Of a stretch of DNA of 64,000 nucleotides, positions 21,798 to 32,270 are shown piece after piece. The position numbers and the translations under genes are program-made. Under the pieces are notes generated by a model. It had not been told where the DNA came from, did not search any database, and saw only the letters and a program-made list of their open reading frames with translations. Within the stretch, counting starts at the first letter, position 1. Every line of letters starts with the position of its first letter. This stretch comes from Lasiosphaeria ovina (lineage: Eukaryota > Ascomycota > Sordariomycetes > Sordariales > Lasiosphaeriaceae), in the NCBI GenBank assembly GCA_033439765.1, contig JAULSN010000013.1, forward strand, positions 62,001 to 126,000. The letters run 5' to 3'.

Positions 21798-22376
21798 CTG
21801 ATCAGAACTTTTAGCAGGAAGACCATGGAGTTTACAGCTATAATTGTAACGTGGGCGACCAGCACCTCGACACCGGCCACTGTTGAAGTGGATGCAGGTT
21901 GCCAAGCTTGTCCGTCCGGATGGCATATCAGCTATCAGCAATTTGGGTTCGTCGATTGTTCTTTGCGTGGTTGGAATAACCGCTTCCGCCGCACTTGGCG
22001 TCGCTATTGCTCGGTGGCAACATCGCCACGCCTCTGCGGACCTCTAGCACTCGACTGCGGAACGCATAGCGCGGGCGGGGGCCACCACCAACGCCGAAAG
22101 CCCACCCCCACCGACGCGAGGACCTTACCTTTCTACCCTACCGGGCCGCCGCGGGCCGGCTTGGGGGAAGCATGCGGCCGTTCCCACCCGACCTGACTGG
22201 CATGTGACGGCCGAGCCCCGGCGACAGCCTTACGCTGTGCTTGCTGATGCTCTCACGAAGTATGACCCCGGGACGAGCTAGCCTATGGTGGGGCAGCTTG
22301 TCAGCTCGAGGGGCGAGGCTCCCGGCGGGATGACCAGGCGATAGGTAGTTTTGTTTTCTTCATTATTTTTTGTTTT

Positions 22377-22795
22377 TTTCTGGCACGAGAGTTGAGGCGC
22401 CAGGCGTTTCGTAAACCTGCCAAAATCGACGCGAAGGAGCTCAGCATCGACGACCAACTCGTCGTGAACGACTACGCCGTGAACGTCATCTACGAGAAGT
22501 GCGTAACCCACTCCCATCCCACACTTGACTCTCTAAAAAATCCCAACAGCTAACCCACGACCTCCAGATTCGAACTTGGCGGCGCGCCCTCGTCAACGTC
22601 GCGTCGCTCAGGGTGTCGCTCGTCGTTGGCAGGGCTGAGCACTTTGTGGCCGACGTGACCAGGCCGTCGGTCTTTTCTAACTACAAGCCTGCGTATAGTG
22701 TCACTGCGGGCCGGCCCAATGGCGCCGCGCCCGAGGACGAGCTCTACACGCATGGTGTGTGCTATGATGGGGCGCACGGAGAGGCCGAGTAGTCA
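22377..22795 (+). pseudogene. 3' fragment of a second tyrosinase gene
   Basis: Two pieces resemble the C-terminal domain of fungal tyrosinases. An upstream piece ends VVNDYAVNVIYE and continues after a 69-bp intron (22499-22567, donor GTGCGT) with KFELGGA. A downstream piece in another frame reads VSLVVGRAEHF…FSNYKPAYSVTAGRPNGAAPEDELY, aligning with the C-terminal stretch of the gene at 8748 (VYILEGKAEH…TTVGKPAGAL). The copper-binding core is missing and the middle is deleted with a frame change. Relationship by pattern only. Confidence 0.5.
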
Positions 22796-23012
22796 TGGGC
22801 AAGGTGTGCTTTTGGGCGTCGCAGACTGGCTTCACGTGAAAGGTTACTTCATTAATTTTCCTCAATTTGCTCCTCCATAACGTTAGTTGCAGAATGGAAA
22901 TCCAATGTTTCAAACCACATCTTCACCTCGGGTAGTCGTCCTTCTCCACGCCCAACACAACATCGACCACCACGACACTCTCCCCTGCCCAAACCAACCC
23001 GAATTACCCACC

Positions 23013-23759
23013 CTACTTCGCCACCTGACCCTTGGAGAAACAGCACCCCCCGTGATCGCTCCAAAAGCAGCCCGCATGGTCACTGCAGAAACAGCCCATA
23101 TTGTCACTGAAAAAACACCCAGCATTGCTGCTGAAACAGCACCCCGAGCTGGAGCTAAAACAGCATCCGCCCATATCGCTACAGCAGCATCCGCCGCGCG
23201 TGCTCATGCAGCACCCCGGCGCCGCCTCGAGTGCCGCCCGCGTCGCCGGCGCCATGTAGAAGGTGCGTGCTTTCGCTGCTGCTGCTGCTGCCGCCGCGAC
23301 AGCCTCTGCTTCCTCGGCTGCTGTCGGCGTGCCGGTCGCGTTCATTGGCAGCGGCGCTTTGTAGCCTGGTCCTTGTGCAGCAGCTGCCGGTCCCGCGGGT
23401 GTCCAGCAAAAGTGGGATGAGCTTGGGGGCTGGGCCGAGGTGGAGGAGCGGAGGTGTTGCAGCGGCGTGTTCTCGTTTTCGCTTCGGCTGGAGGAGGCCG
23501 AGGAGAAGGAGGAGACGCTGTGGCGTGATGTGGACGGCAGTGTGTTCTGTTGGTGATGTTGTCGCTGTTGCGAGGTAGCCAGCGACACGGATGCTTCGTA
23601 CGACGGCGGCGGCGGCATGGCGTGTGCGTCCGCGGCCGACACGTCGCCGTCATTGTACTCGTGGTCGTCGGCTGTCGGAGTTGTGAGCTGCTGCCCGTTG
23701 CGGTAGTTGGGCGTCATGGTTGCCAGGGGGTCGTTACGGGGTTTGCTGAGTTTCCCCAT
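23013..23759 (-). CDS. Uncharacterised protein with eight Cys octapeptide repeats
   Basis: 248 aa from the ATG at 23759. The N-terminal two-thirds are low-complexity and probably disordered, with a PPPPSYE motif (a possible WW-domain ligand), Ser/Gln-rich runs and a poly-Ala/Glu stretch. The C-terminus is a perfect register of eight octads with pattern G-C-x-x-S-x-x-x, many GCCFS or GCFxS, ending just before VAK and the stop. There is no signal peptide and no transmembrane segment by eye. The Cys pairs could bind metal, form disulfides or be lipidated, loosely recalling CYSTM/PLAC8-type Cys-rich tails, but I recognise no family. It is intact while its neighbours are relics. Confidence 0.65.
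   Translation of the reverse strand: MGKLSKPRNDPLATMTPNYRNGQQLTTPTADDHEYNDGDVSAADAHAMPPPPSYEASVSLATSQQRQHHQQNTLPSTSRHSVSSFSSASSSRSENENTPLQHLRSSTSAQPPSSSHFCWTPAGPAAAAQGPGYKAPLPMNATGTPTAAEEAEAVAAAAAAAAKARTFYMAPATRAALEAAPGCCMSTRGGCCCSDMGGCCFSSSSGCCFSSNAGCFFSDNMGCFCSDHAGCFWSDHGGCCFSKGQVAK
23025..23216 (-). repeat. Eight 24-bp coding repeats (Cys octads)
   Basis: Encodes 64 residues as eight units G-C-x-x-S-x-x-x without a break in register. Units vary at positions 3, 4 and 6-8 but never lose G1, C2 or S5. Confidence 0.85.
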
Positions 23760-23783
23760 TCTCTGATGTTCTGAATCCGACAC

Positions 23784-24463
23784 AATGTTGGGTAAATTGA
23801 GGATACTTTAGGTGGTGGGACTTGCTATTTTCTTCAGAGCGTATTTTGGGGTTCATCATAGTTTCCGTGACATTCGCATATAAGGAGGCTTGGTGTAAGT
23901 TCAAGTGAAATGCGGAGTGCAGCTAAAGGGCAATGACGTGGTGTCGTGACTATCAGCGGCCTTATGAGGTGACATTAGAGCTCGGATCGAAACCGAAGGA
24001 TTCGTCACCCCACTGTTTGGCGCTGGTGCTGAACGCGTGGCCCTTGGCGTTCTTTGTCCAATCCAGGACCGCCCCTCTTCAGTGGCTTGCGGATTGAATT
24101 CCGCCGAGCTTATCACAACGTAATCTGGCCACTCATTGATTTTAGCTTGACCTGGTTAGCAATTCGATATGGTTAATTAACGCCATCAAATAATATCAGG
24201 TCAGCTACGAATTATACATCCTTATAGAGGCTATAGCTAACGTTAATGCGAGATCTCAGCCAGATCGAATAAAGGAATTGAGGCCGCCGTGACGTTGTGA
24301 CCAATGGCCCATAGACAACAAGCAACATCCCCGCCCTGAATCCTACGCCGTCTCGAATCCTAAGCTAGCTCTACTTGTTGGTATATAGCCAGTGCTAACT
24401 GTAGATGGTTACGGTCTGGGGAGCATCTCCTCGTTCAATTGATTCTTCCGGCTGCCAAGGTAA
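23784..24463. other. Intergenic, no supported gene
   Basis: No recognisable coding region. Confidence 0.5.
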
Positions 24464-26445
24464 TTGGGCCAGTACCCCACAGAGGTGCATGAGAGCTGGT
24501 TGGTTCTGAAAACTCTGCTATACCAGCTCGTTACCCACTTTGGCTTGTGTGTTTACAACCCCCCCAGCAACACTTTCAGTAACCGAGCCACCAACAAAGA
24601 CGCGCGCCTTGACGTAAACAGGGTGACGATGCACGAGAGCTTGGTGGAGACATACCCTCCGGCGCTTGCAGCATCCCTGGAGGGAATATTGGCGACGGAC
24701 AAACGATTCAGCCTGTCGTATCACGAGATTTTGTCAACCTTTGAGTCGCACGAGCGCGTGCTGGCGGCAACGGGACATGAGCTGCCTAAAGATGGGAGTC
24801 TTCCTGTCCAGCTCCTGGAGCAGGCTCGCGAGGTGCGTCGACGGGCCTGGATGCCGCAACGCTGAACCTCGGGCCCGACGACTACGCCATCATCACTGGA
24901 GAACATATCTAACCTTCTGATACGATACTCACACAGTGTATTCCTGTCAACCCGCTGTTCGAGACGCATCGCCTGTGGGGATACGAAACCGAGCAAGACA
25001 TGCTAGACACAGAAAAAGATGGCCTCATGTTCATCTTGCCGCAATTCGTAGTCCGAGCTGCCAGCTTCTCCTTTGAGTAAAGACAGCTTATGGAACTCAC
25101 CGGGGGTTTCTTTTGGCCGGCGGCTGGCTATGCGCAACGTCGTTGCGGGTAACCCGTTCGGCTCGCTCGCAGATTTCCGATTCTTTTCGTTGGGTCCCCT
25201 CGACATGGCAAAAGGACAGTGGACTATCAATCCGCTCACCGAAACGCTCTGCCGCGAGCTGCACGGCTTTGTCCGCCTCCGCGGCAAGTGCGGCTGGTCT
25301 GTTGCTGACCTGGACATTGCCATCTGCTCCCTGCTCGAGAACCGGGTCCGTGTCAACGGCGGTACGCTGGGCTTCTTCGACGGCGACCGGGGCATGTCAG
25401 CCGAGCTCGTGGGCGACCTGGCCGATGCCGCTCGCCTCGGACAGCTAACCGACAAGCCAGTGGCGCAAATTCTCCCTCTGTGGGGGGATATCAACATGCA
25501 CGGCGGCGTGTCGCTGTACCAGAAGCTATTCCTCAGTAGTCCCGTGATGCAACAGCTGGGCGGCGACACCTTCACAAACTACCTCCAATCCGACCCCCTA
25601 CTCAGTCTCCACGCCAACCTCCTCCAGGCTGTGCTGAAGGTTACGGTGCGTGGGCTGGAGGGGCTTCTAGAGGCAGCCAAACTGAAGCCAGAAGACAGCA
25701 CCACCATCGGCAGCCTTTCCTCGCTCTATAGGCACTCCCTGCTTTGCCAGATGTTGGACATCCTGCCCGAGGACCTCGGGCAGCTCTCCAATCCTTCCCG
25801 ACAACGACCGAGTTCTTCACAACATCCCGTGCAACTCTTGACTTGGTAGAGGCCTGGCGGGGACTGCTCGAGAAGGAGTGGTCTGCTTCCGACATCTTGA
25901 GCGCCATCAACCCGGCCGGGACTCGCGAGTCCGCCAGCTCGAGCACCGGCAAGGCGACATTGAGTGACGACGAAAGGCAATTTTTCACGAGTGGCGGTAG
26001 CAATCCCTCGCTGCTGAATGCGGATCCAAAGACACCCCAAACGCTCGCCGACCTCGTCGCGCTGGAGGCATACCGGGACCTGAGAGACTCGGCAGCAAGA
26101 ACACCAGCCTCACTCCCCGCCCTTGTTGAGAGCCTGTCAGCCCGACCTTCTTCCCAGACGGCTGACATGGCATTACGATTCGCGGCTGCTACGCACTGGC
26201 CAGAGGCTCGGCTGCACCAGGTCCTCGTCGCGAAGTATCCCGACGTGTCCGCCGAGCACATATCCAAGCGCCTGCAGGATCTCGACGAGCTCGTTTCTCT
26301 GGGGCGCGTCATGGAACTCCTCCTCCGCAAGGTCGACCCGGCCGTGTCTGTATCGCTGCTCTTCCATATGGGCACCCCTGCAGCCCCAGGTCATTGTTCA
26401 GTTCCTAGGGTACATAGCCTGCAGTTATTTGCGTTACCATTTTAG
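24464..26445 (+). pseudogene. Decayed, truncated Tc-toxin subunit A-like gene
   Basis: Several blocks resemble the N-terminal/VRP1-like part of TcA subunits of bacterial insecticidal Tc complexes, homologues of which occur in ascomycete genomes. Blocks seen: a 'YHEILSTF' helix, LWGYETEQDML, NPLTETL, a 'GWSVADLDIAI' segment, SLYRHSLL, and a late LDLVEAW segment. They lie in different frames: a shift near 24830-24845, a TAA at 24910-24912, a TAA at 25078-25080 and a shift near 25760-25800. The last frame ends at 26445. The total is about 660 codons against more than 2000 in intact relatives; the channel, TcB-binding and receptor-binding parts are absent. It is a relic of a horizontally acquired or ancient fungal family member and is not expected to work. 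Confidence 0.6.
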
Positions 26446-27667
26446 CGAGATTTTTCCAACGTTTGACTGGACGTTTTGAGATGAGTAGGCGCGACGACGC
26501 TGGGGCCAACCGCGAACGTAAACGAGAGTTCATCTGCAATCCAAGAGGGTGAGCAATTAGCAGACAATCACGAGAAAGTTCGTAATTAGTGACTTGTAGT
26601 GTATTTATTCGTTTCTGACGCGTTGTGAGGCTATGCGCATAAAATCCGTTCCCAGCTCGCCGTTCCTTTGTTGCCTGTAACTACTAGGAACGCCAAGAAA
26701 TTCAGCTGGGGCGAAGACACCTGAACAGCGGCGCTGTGGATTTGTAACGCTTGGTTCCGAGTCCTAGAAGGGATAAAGGTGTTGCTCGTTACGAGTCGCG
26801 TTAGTAGAGCTCAGAGAAATCGCTCACAAGCGCGATCAGGCCAGCAAGGGGCCTGTAATTAGGATAGTGCCGGTGATTTTGGTGTGGTGGAAGTGACCGG
26901 GACCATGTTTTGAGTTAGGTTGTTACGTCTCAGTTCAGGCACCTCGGACCCAGCCACGCGCTGGCCCCAGCTCACACGCCCCTCCGAGAAACGGCGACGC
27001 CACCCACCCCACATCGTTATCGGGAAACCCCGGAATCGCCACACTTGACCCGCAGGCACACTTGACCCGCAGGCGGTATTTCCCAGCGACGTTGAGATCT
27101 TTGACGAGCAAGTAAAGTGAATCCTGCACGTGGCAGGCGTTTCCATGGTACGATGTCCAAACTCGGAATTAACTTTCTGCTTTCTTGCAACGACGACACC
27201 TAGGTTTCTCCGGTGCAAAGAAAAGAATGGGGAGCGTTTTCGGGTTGTGGTCGGTGGCTGACACGCCTGCCAATAATGGGCTGCAGATCGTCCGACCAGC
27301 ATCTGATCGAACGGCTGATGGCACCTTCCAGAAACCCGTCGACGTCAGCGGAAGGCCGGCTGGGCCAACTTTAAACTCGGAAACGTGTGGGAGGTCGCCT
27401 CTTTATATGTCGCAGCGAGTTGGTAATTCTCTTTCGTTACACCTCCTCAATTCCCTTCTCCATATAACGTTACCTCTTTCACATTCCACAAGTACATCGC
27501 CAGTATAATTCCGCCCGTTGAAACGGCTCTCTCACACAACTCCAACCACATCTGTACAGGGTAGTTACAGGCACAGACAGCAGCCAATCGGCATCTCTGA
27601 GCGACATCCTATCCTGTTTGGGGCCCCTGCACACTCGCTTAGTCAAGACCCGCGTCGCGCTTCCAAG
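26446..27667. other. Intergenic with a 17-bp tandem duplication
   Basis: ACACTTGACCCGCAGGC occurs twice head to tail at 27041-27057 and 27058-27074. Otherwise no supportable gene; the right part is the leader of the RING gene. Confidence 0.6.
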
Positions 27668-28876
27668 ATGGCCGACGCCGCAGAACACCACCGGCAGTCG
27701 ATGTATTGCCATGGCTGCCACTTCCAGTGGCAGACCGAAGGACAGGGCATTGAATGCCCTTCGTGCAACAGCACGTCAACCGAGATTGTATGCTCACAGC
27801 TACAGCTGCAGATTGCAGAAGACGCAGCAGATTGGTCGCGGCAGCTACTGACGGAAGCCCTGCAGGTCACGGCTGACAACCACCCACATCATTTCCACAG
27901 CGGGCAACAAGAGCCTGCGCCGGCACCTCAACCCGTGCCTTCCCAGAACATGGACAACACGGATGGCCCGACGCCCTCTGGTTCTCCCCACTCTCCCGAC
28001 AATCCTACGTCTACCACAGATAATTCCATGGGGCAAGATACCGATCACGATGCAGCAAATGGCTCAGAGGGTCACGACACTGGCGTTAATAGCGCCGCCG
28101 ATGGGCACGCTACTGACGATGACCGCCATGACCGCCCTTTCTTTGGCCACCCTTCCTACCACATGCACCACCATTTCATGATGCAGCCCACCTTCTTTTT
28201 CACAACCTTCACACAGGGAACTGGGCCGCAAATGATTACCATGCAGTTCTTCCCATCCGGAGGATATCATGTGCATGCCACGGCTGATGATACCCCCGCC
28301 GAGCAGCATCAAGGACAGGAATCGCAAACGCAGTCCCAGGATGGAGCTGCGCCACAATCGCCCTTCGCCCAGGATTCTCCCCTCTTTGGGCCCAATTCTC
28401 CCATCGCGGGCGGTTTCTTGGGCGCGCTCATGTCGCTCTTCAATCCCGCCAACTTCAACCCTGCAAACGCCATCTTTGGCGATGCCGTCTACTCCCAGGA
28501 GGCGTACGACCGAATCATGACGCAGCTGCGCGACCAGGCCGCACCCGGCGGCGCACCCCCGGCTTCCAAGACGGCCATCGATCACCTCGAGGTCAAGGAG
28601 GTCGACGACGTGATGCTCGAGGGTGATGGCGACGGCAGCACGCGCTGCGTCATCTGCGTCGACGAGATGGTTAAGGGCGAACAGGCCTGGGTCCTGCCCT
28701 GCAGCCACTTCTTCCACGGCGACTGCGTTAAGCCCTGGCTTGAACAACACAACACCTGCCCCGTCTGCCGGCGATCGATCGAGGAGGACGTCAAACTCCC
28801 GACCAAGATTGTCGATGACGCGCCGGAGCAGCCACTCCACCACCACGAGGCCACCACCGGCACAGATTGTCTTTGA
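27668..28876 (+). CDS. RING-H2 E3 ubiquitin-ligase-like protein (RNF126/RNF115 type)
   Basis: 402 aa in one exon; the ATG at 27668 (MADAAEHHR) is preferred to in-frame non-ATG starts. An N-terminal zinc-finger-like CHGC…CPSC motif lies near residues 13-35. Then follow a long Gln/Asp/Ser-rich linker, a His-rich HPSYHMHHHF patch, and a C-terminal RING-H2: CVIC…VLPCSHFFHGDCVKPWL…CPVCRR at about residues 322-364. The N-terminal zinc finger plus C-terminal RING-H2 layout is that of the RNF115/126 ubiquitin ligases acting in protein quality control and trafficking. All eight RING ligands are present. It looks like a conserved core gene, unlike most of its surroundings. Confidence 0.88.
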   Translation: MADAAEHHRQSMYCHGCHFQWQTEGQGIECPSCNSTSTEIVCSQLQLQIAEDAADWSRQLLTEALQVTADNHPHHFHSGQQEPAPAPQPVPSQNMDNTDGPTPSGSPHSPDNPTSTTDNSMGQDTDHDAANGSEGHDTGVNSAADGHATDDDRHDRPFFGHPSYHMHHHFMMQPTFFFTTFTQGTGPQMITMQFFPSGGYHVHATADDTPAEQHQGQESQTQSQDGAAPQSPFAQDSPLFGPNSPIAGGFLGALMSLFNPANFNPANAIFGDAVYSQEAYDRIMTQLRDQAAPGGAPPASKTAIDHLEVKEVDDVMLEGDGDGSTRCVICVDEMVKGEQAWVLPCSHFFHGDCVKPWLEQHNTCPVCRRSIEEDVKLPTKIVDDAPEQPLHHHEATTGTDCL

Positions 28877-30525
28877 GGGCTGGGCAGGCCGCCCTTTGAA
28901 GGGCTCTTTTCCATGTTCTTGTTTCTATACTTGTTTTTGACTACCAGTCACGGATATATCTTTCTCTCGGCCAACCGCCGCGGCGAATAGCGTTCATCAT
29001 GCGTGGGCGCTTGCATTGCATTGCTTTTTCTGCTCTCTGGGAATTTTATGAGAGCCATGGGTCACGCACAACACGAAACTACGATTGGGATTCTGCGGGG
29101 GATGCTGGACACGCTCCGTTCACAGTCGGGAAATGGGACTAAAAGGGAATAATGAGGGTTTACGGGATTCTGGCGCCTCCGGTTTAGAAGCGCGGCGTTA
29201 TATAGGCGTTTGGTATACCAGGGCACGACCATATTTGTCCTTTTGTTTCCTAGAGGGCTGGCGTTTGTCATGGGGGTTTTACCAAGATTGGCGGCATTCA
29301 CACCTGCACATGGGCATCACATTGGCTTGCCTGTTCGCAGGCACGGGTTTGTACGACTACAACAAAAGGCTTTGTAGAGGTATGTGACAACAGGAAATAA
29401 TATATCATTGTTTCTCTACTTTGTGGCTTAGATACTCTTGGATTCTCGTGTGTGTTACTACTTTTGAACTCCGGCCATCTCATTTGACACGTGGAATTGT
29501 TGAGATGTGAGATGTCAGGCCCTTGGCTTCGGTGCGCAACTAATGGTTTGATGTCGATATGTCGATTCCTGTGGCTGTTTCTTCGAACCGCCTGGAAGCG
29601 CACAAGCCAATCAGGAACTGCCCAGCAAGCTCCGTGCTTATTGGCCTGCGGTGTTCGTTCACTACTAGACCCTAATTAGCCCTACCAGGTGAAGCAGGTA
29701 AATTGGAGTCATTTCGATTCCCCCTTTTCAGATTATTGCCGAAGGCATTATGCTATCATCTTGACTTCACACCTCTTCCTTCAAGGGAAACACCCATCAC
29801 AACACAACACACCCATATTGTCGATATCCTCAAAGACCACTTTTTTCTCTATTGCGAGAAAACCTTGGCCAACACGGATTCAAATTCTCCATTGCAACTG
29901 AATTGAGATGACAAGACATGTTTACTTATTTATCGTGAAAATAACCCGTCGGGTTATTCGGGCGGTGATATCTGACCGATCACTTCTCCTCCGGCAGACG
30001 CCAGCTGGTTTCGCATCGTGCACATCTAGCACATGCGCTATCGCTTCTTCATTGCCCCGTTTGGACGTGTGCCAGTCTAGTTTTGAGCTGAGAGGTGATA
30101 GAACGCAGCACTCTGCTTCTAGACCCGTTTTCGGCTGCAATATTCTCCACTGCCTTGCATATATTCGCATGCAGGTAAGTTGTGGGTGGGGCCAGTGGCC
30201 ACAAACGTGGAATGGTGGAGGGACTGCGTCGAGCTGAACATTGTGCAAGGTAGTTTGTCGATAACGTGAACCGGTCTGGAGTTTCCATAGCGGTTGTGGT
30301 GGTTTTGCGCAGGAATGCTGGATTTGTGCGGTGACGACCGGAAAAAGGCGTGCAGAATTATCGACACTCTGAAGCATGCAAAAGAAAAGTGTGTGGAATG
30401 GGGCGGGCGACAAAATTGTGCAAGGAAAGGATGCAAAGGTGGCATGGCAAGAATTGGCCGTACTCTGCACCATCTGAACCCTCGGTCGCGAGTAGGGTCT
30501 ATAGGTAAGTTTGCACGGCTTTACT
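28877..30525. other. Intergenic, no supported gene
   Basis: Short frames without family resemblance; the U6 promoter region is at the right end. Confidence 0.5.
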
Positions 30526-30686
30526 TTTGCCTTCGGGCAATATGGTCAATGTAGGTTTGATAACACTCTAAAAAGTCAACTATCACGAGATGCTAACTAC
30601 CACTTCAGTTGAAACGATACAGAGAAGATTAGCATGGCCCCTGCACTAAGGATGACACGCTACTCAAAGAGATGCTAAACATTTTT
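30526..30686 (+). ncRNA. U6 spliceosomal snRNA gene with an internal mRNA-type intron
   Basis: Exon 2 (30609 to about 30686) carries the near-invariant U6 core: TTGAAACGATACAGAGAAG, the ACAGAGA box, the AGC triad in ATTAGCATGG, CCCCTGCACTAAGGATGACA and the 3' stem region, ending in T8. Exon 1 (about 30526-30550) gives the 5' stem-loop TTGCC-TTCG-GGCAA followed by ATATGGTCAAT. Joining at 30550|30609 recreates GGTCAATTTGAAACG, as in fungal U6. The 58-nt insert has donor GTAGGT, branch TGCTAAC and acceptor TTCAG. U6 is the RNA catalytic core of the spliceosome. A CTATAG TATA-like element lies about 25 bp upstream (30499-30504). Confidence 0.93.
30551..30608 (+). other. Spliceosomal intron within U6 snRNA
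   Basis: 58 nt; GTAGGT…TGCTAAC…TTCAG; the branch A lies about 12 nt before the acceptor. Removing it restores an uninterrupted U6 sequence. Confidence 0.9.
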
Positions 30687-30689
30687 TTT
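30682..30689 (+). terminator. Pol III terminator of U6
   Basis: T8 run directly after the U6 3' end; a second T run follows at 30694-30699. Confidence 0.85.
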
Positions 30690-30759
30690 GTCATTTTTTG
30701 TAGGCCTGTATCGTCTAAAGACTGGTAGATTGGTTCTCGGGTCACTCCAAGAGGTTGTG

Positions 30760-30770
30760 TGTTCGAGTCT
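30760..30770 (+). promoter_or_regulatory. Candidate downstream B box of the U6 gene
   Basis: TGTTCGAGTCT matches the B-box consensus GGTTCGANTCC at 9 of 11 positions, about 70 nt downstream of the terminator. Budding-yeast U6 uses a B box downstream of its terminator; function here is inferred. Confidence 0.45.
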
Positions 30771-31296
30771 TCTTTGCTCCCCGAGGTTTTTGCATCTTTT
30801 TGGTGATGAGACAGGCATCTCCAGATCTAGAACCAGGTACTGGCGGGGGCTTTGTCTCATGGTCTCATAGAATAATTACCAACCAGGCACCGGGGCCTTA
30901 TTCACTGGAATTCTTGACGAGGGGTTGGGCTGTGGTCGGGACCCGAGAACTAGCGCCTCCCCACATCAACAACAAAGAATGTCCCACCAACCCAGGCAAT
31001 AACAAAGCCACTGATCGTGCATGGCAAGTGGCCGTCTCAAAGCAGTGGCGGGTGGCGCCTATTCAAGTCAACTTCCGGCTAGCGGCGATGTCATGGCTGG
31101 CTTTACTTGTCGTGTCCAACTTTCGAGAGTCGGCTTCTCCTCAGATATTGAGTGAAGCTTAAACCCAAGGCCAAGATATCCATCAATGGCACAGTCCATC
31201 TCTTGAGATCGCAGGTATTAGGTTGTAATTGTTGCAACCATACCGCCGTATGAGCTTGAAGTTGTCCATAGACAATTGCAGCCTCACATCCTAACC

Positions 31297-32270
31297 ATGT
31301 TCAAAAAACTGGTCAAACCTCCAGCCAAGACCGAGCCCGACTTTCGCACCGTTGCTCTGTCTGAAGACAGCGAGACTCTTCTCTCCCCCTACTCGGACCA
31401 CGAGAATGGCCTCCCGAAACCCGCCTCACCGCCCAAGCGGCGAAGAAGCCTTCTCCCGCTCGCAGTGATTCTGCCGGCCGTCTTGTGCTTCCTGTTCGGC
31501 GTGTGGCTCGGCAACAGCAGCTACCTGCTCGACGCCGACAAGTTCTGCACGCGGCAGGTCCGACTCTACTGTCGGTTCCCCCCCTTTTCTCCTCACCCAC
31601 CCATGCAACCCCAACACTACGCTAACAAACACGCCCAGGGTCTCCCGTGCTCGACGCCATCTCGCCCAACTACAGCCCTGTCAAGTTCAACGGCTCCTTC
31701 CTGAAAGAGAACGTCTACCGGCAGCCGGCGTCCCCGGCCGTCGACGCGGCGTGGGAGGCGCTGGGCATCAACTACCGGTCAATGGGAATCCCGGCAGGCA
31801 GGGCAGTCAGCGCGGGGCTGTCGACGTCGCAGCACGTGCAGATCTCGGGCGAGCACATGGCGGGCGGCGGGTTCGTGGCGGACCTGGAGGGTTTGCACCA
31901 CCTGCACTGCCTGGACCTGCTGCGGCAGGGCTTGGGGTGGAACATTGAGTACTACAAGGCGCGGGGGACGGGGCCGTGGCGCGACGGCGACGGCTTTGCG
32001 CGCAAGCACGTCACGCACTGCCTCGACATCCTGCGGCAGCAGCTCATGTGCGCGCCCGACCTGAGCGTGCTGGGATCCGTGTGGGTCATCAAGGACGAGC
32101 CGGGCGCCAAGGCGAAGCCGTTTGTCGACTTCAACACGCGGCACAAGTGTGTCGACTTCGAGGCCGTCAGGGCGTGGGCTGAGGCTGCCCAGCTGAAAGA
32201 GGAGGACATGAAAGCCGATGGGTTTTTCGTGCAGCCCGGGGAGGGCGAGGCGCATGTCGGCTTGCCGTAG
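31297..32270 (+). CDS. UstYa-like (DUF3328) membrane-anchored oxidase
   Basis: Exons 31297-31570 and 31639-32270 (301 aa). A cytosolic N-terminus (LLSPYSDHENGL, then PPKRRR) is followed by one transmembrane helix (LPLAVILPAVLCFLFGVWLG), then the lumenal domain. Splicing with donor GTCGGT at 31571 rebuilds the family block (R..YWSPVLDAI); a donor at 31558 would be out of frame. Both HxxHC motifs are present: HHLHCLDLLR and HVTHCLDILRQ. In this family they bind copper and support oxidative cyclisation or chlorination in ribosomal-peptide (ustiloxin-type) and other pathways. Neighbours within 6.6 kb are a Zn2Cys6 regulator and a secreted lipocalin-like protein. No precursor peptide gene with Kex2 repeats was seen. 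Confidence 0.9.

Noticed and set aside
21738..22196. 152-codon frame across the (CA)n microsatellite
   Set aside because: Begins in Thr-His repeats made by the microsatellite; no support beyond it.
28064..28846. 260-codon frame antisense to the RING gene
   Set aside because: Mirrors the coding strand's codon bias; no domain.
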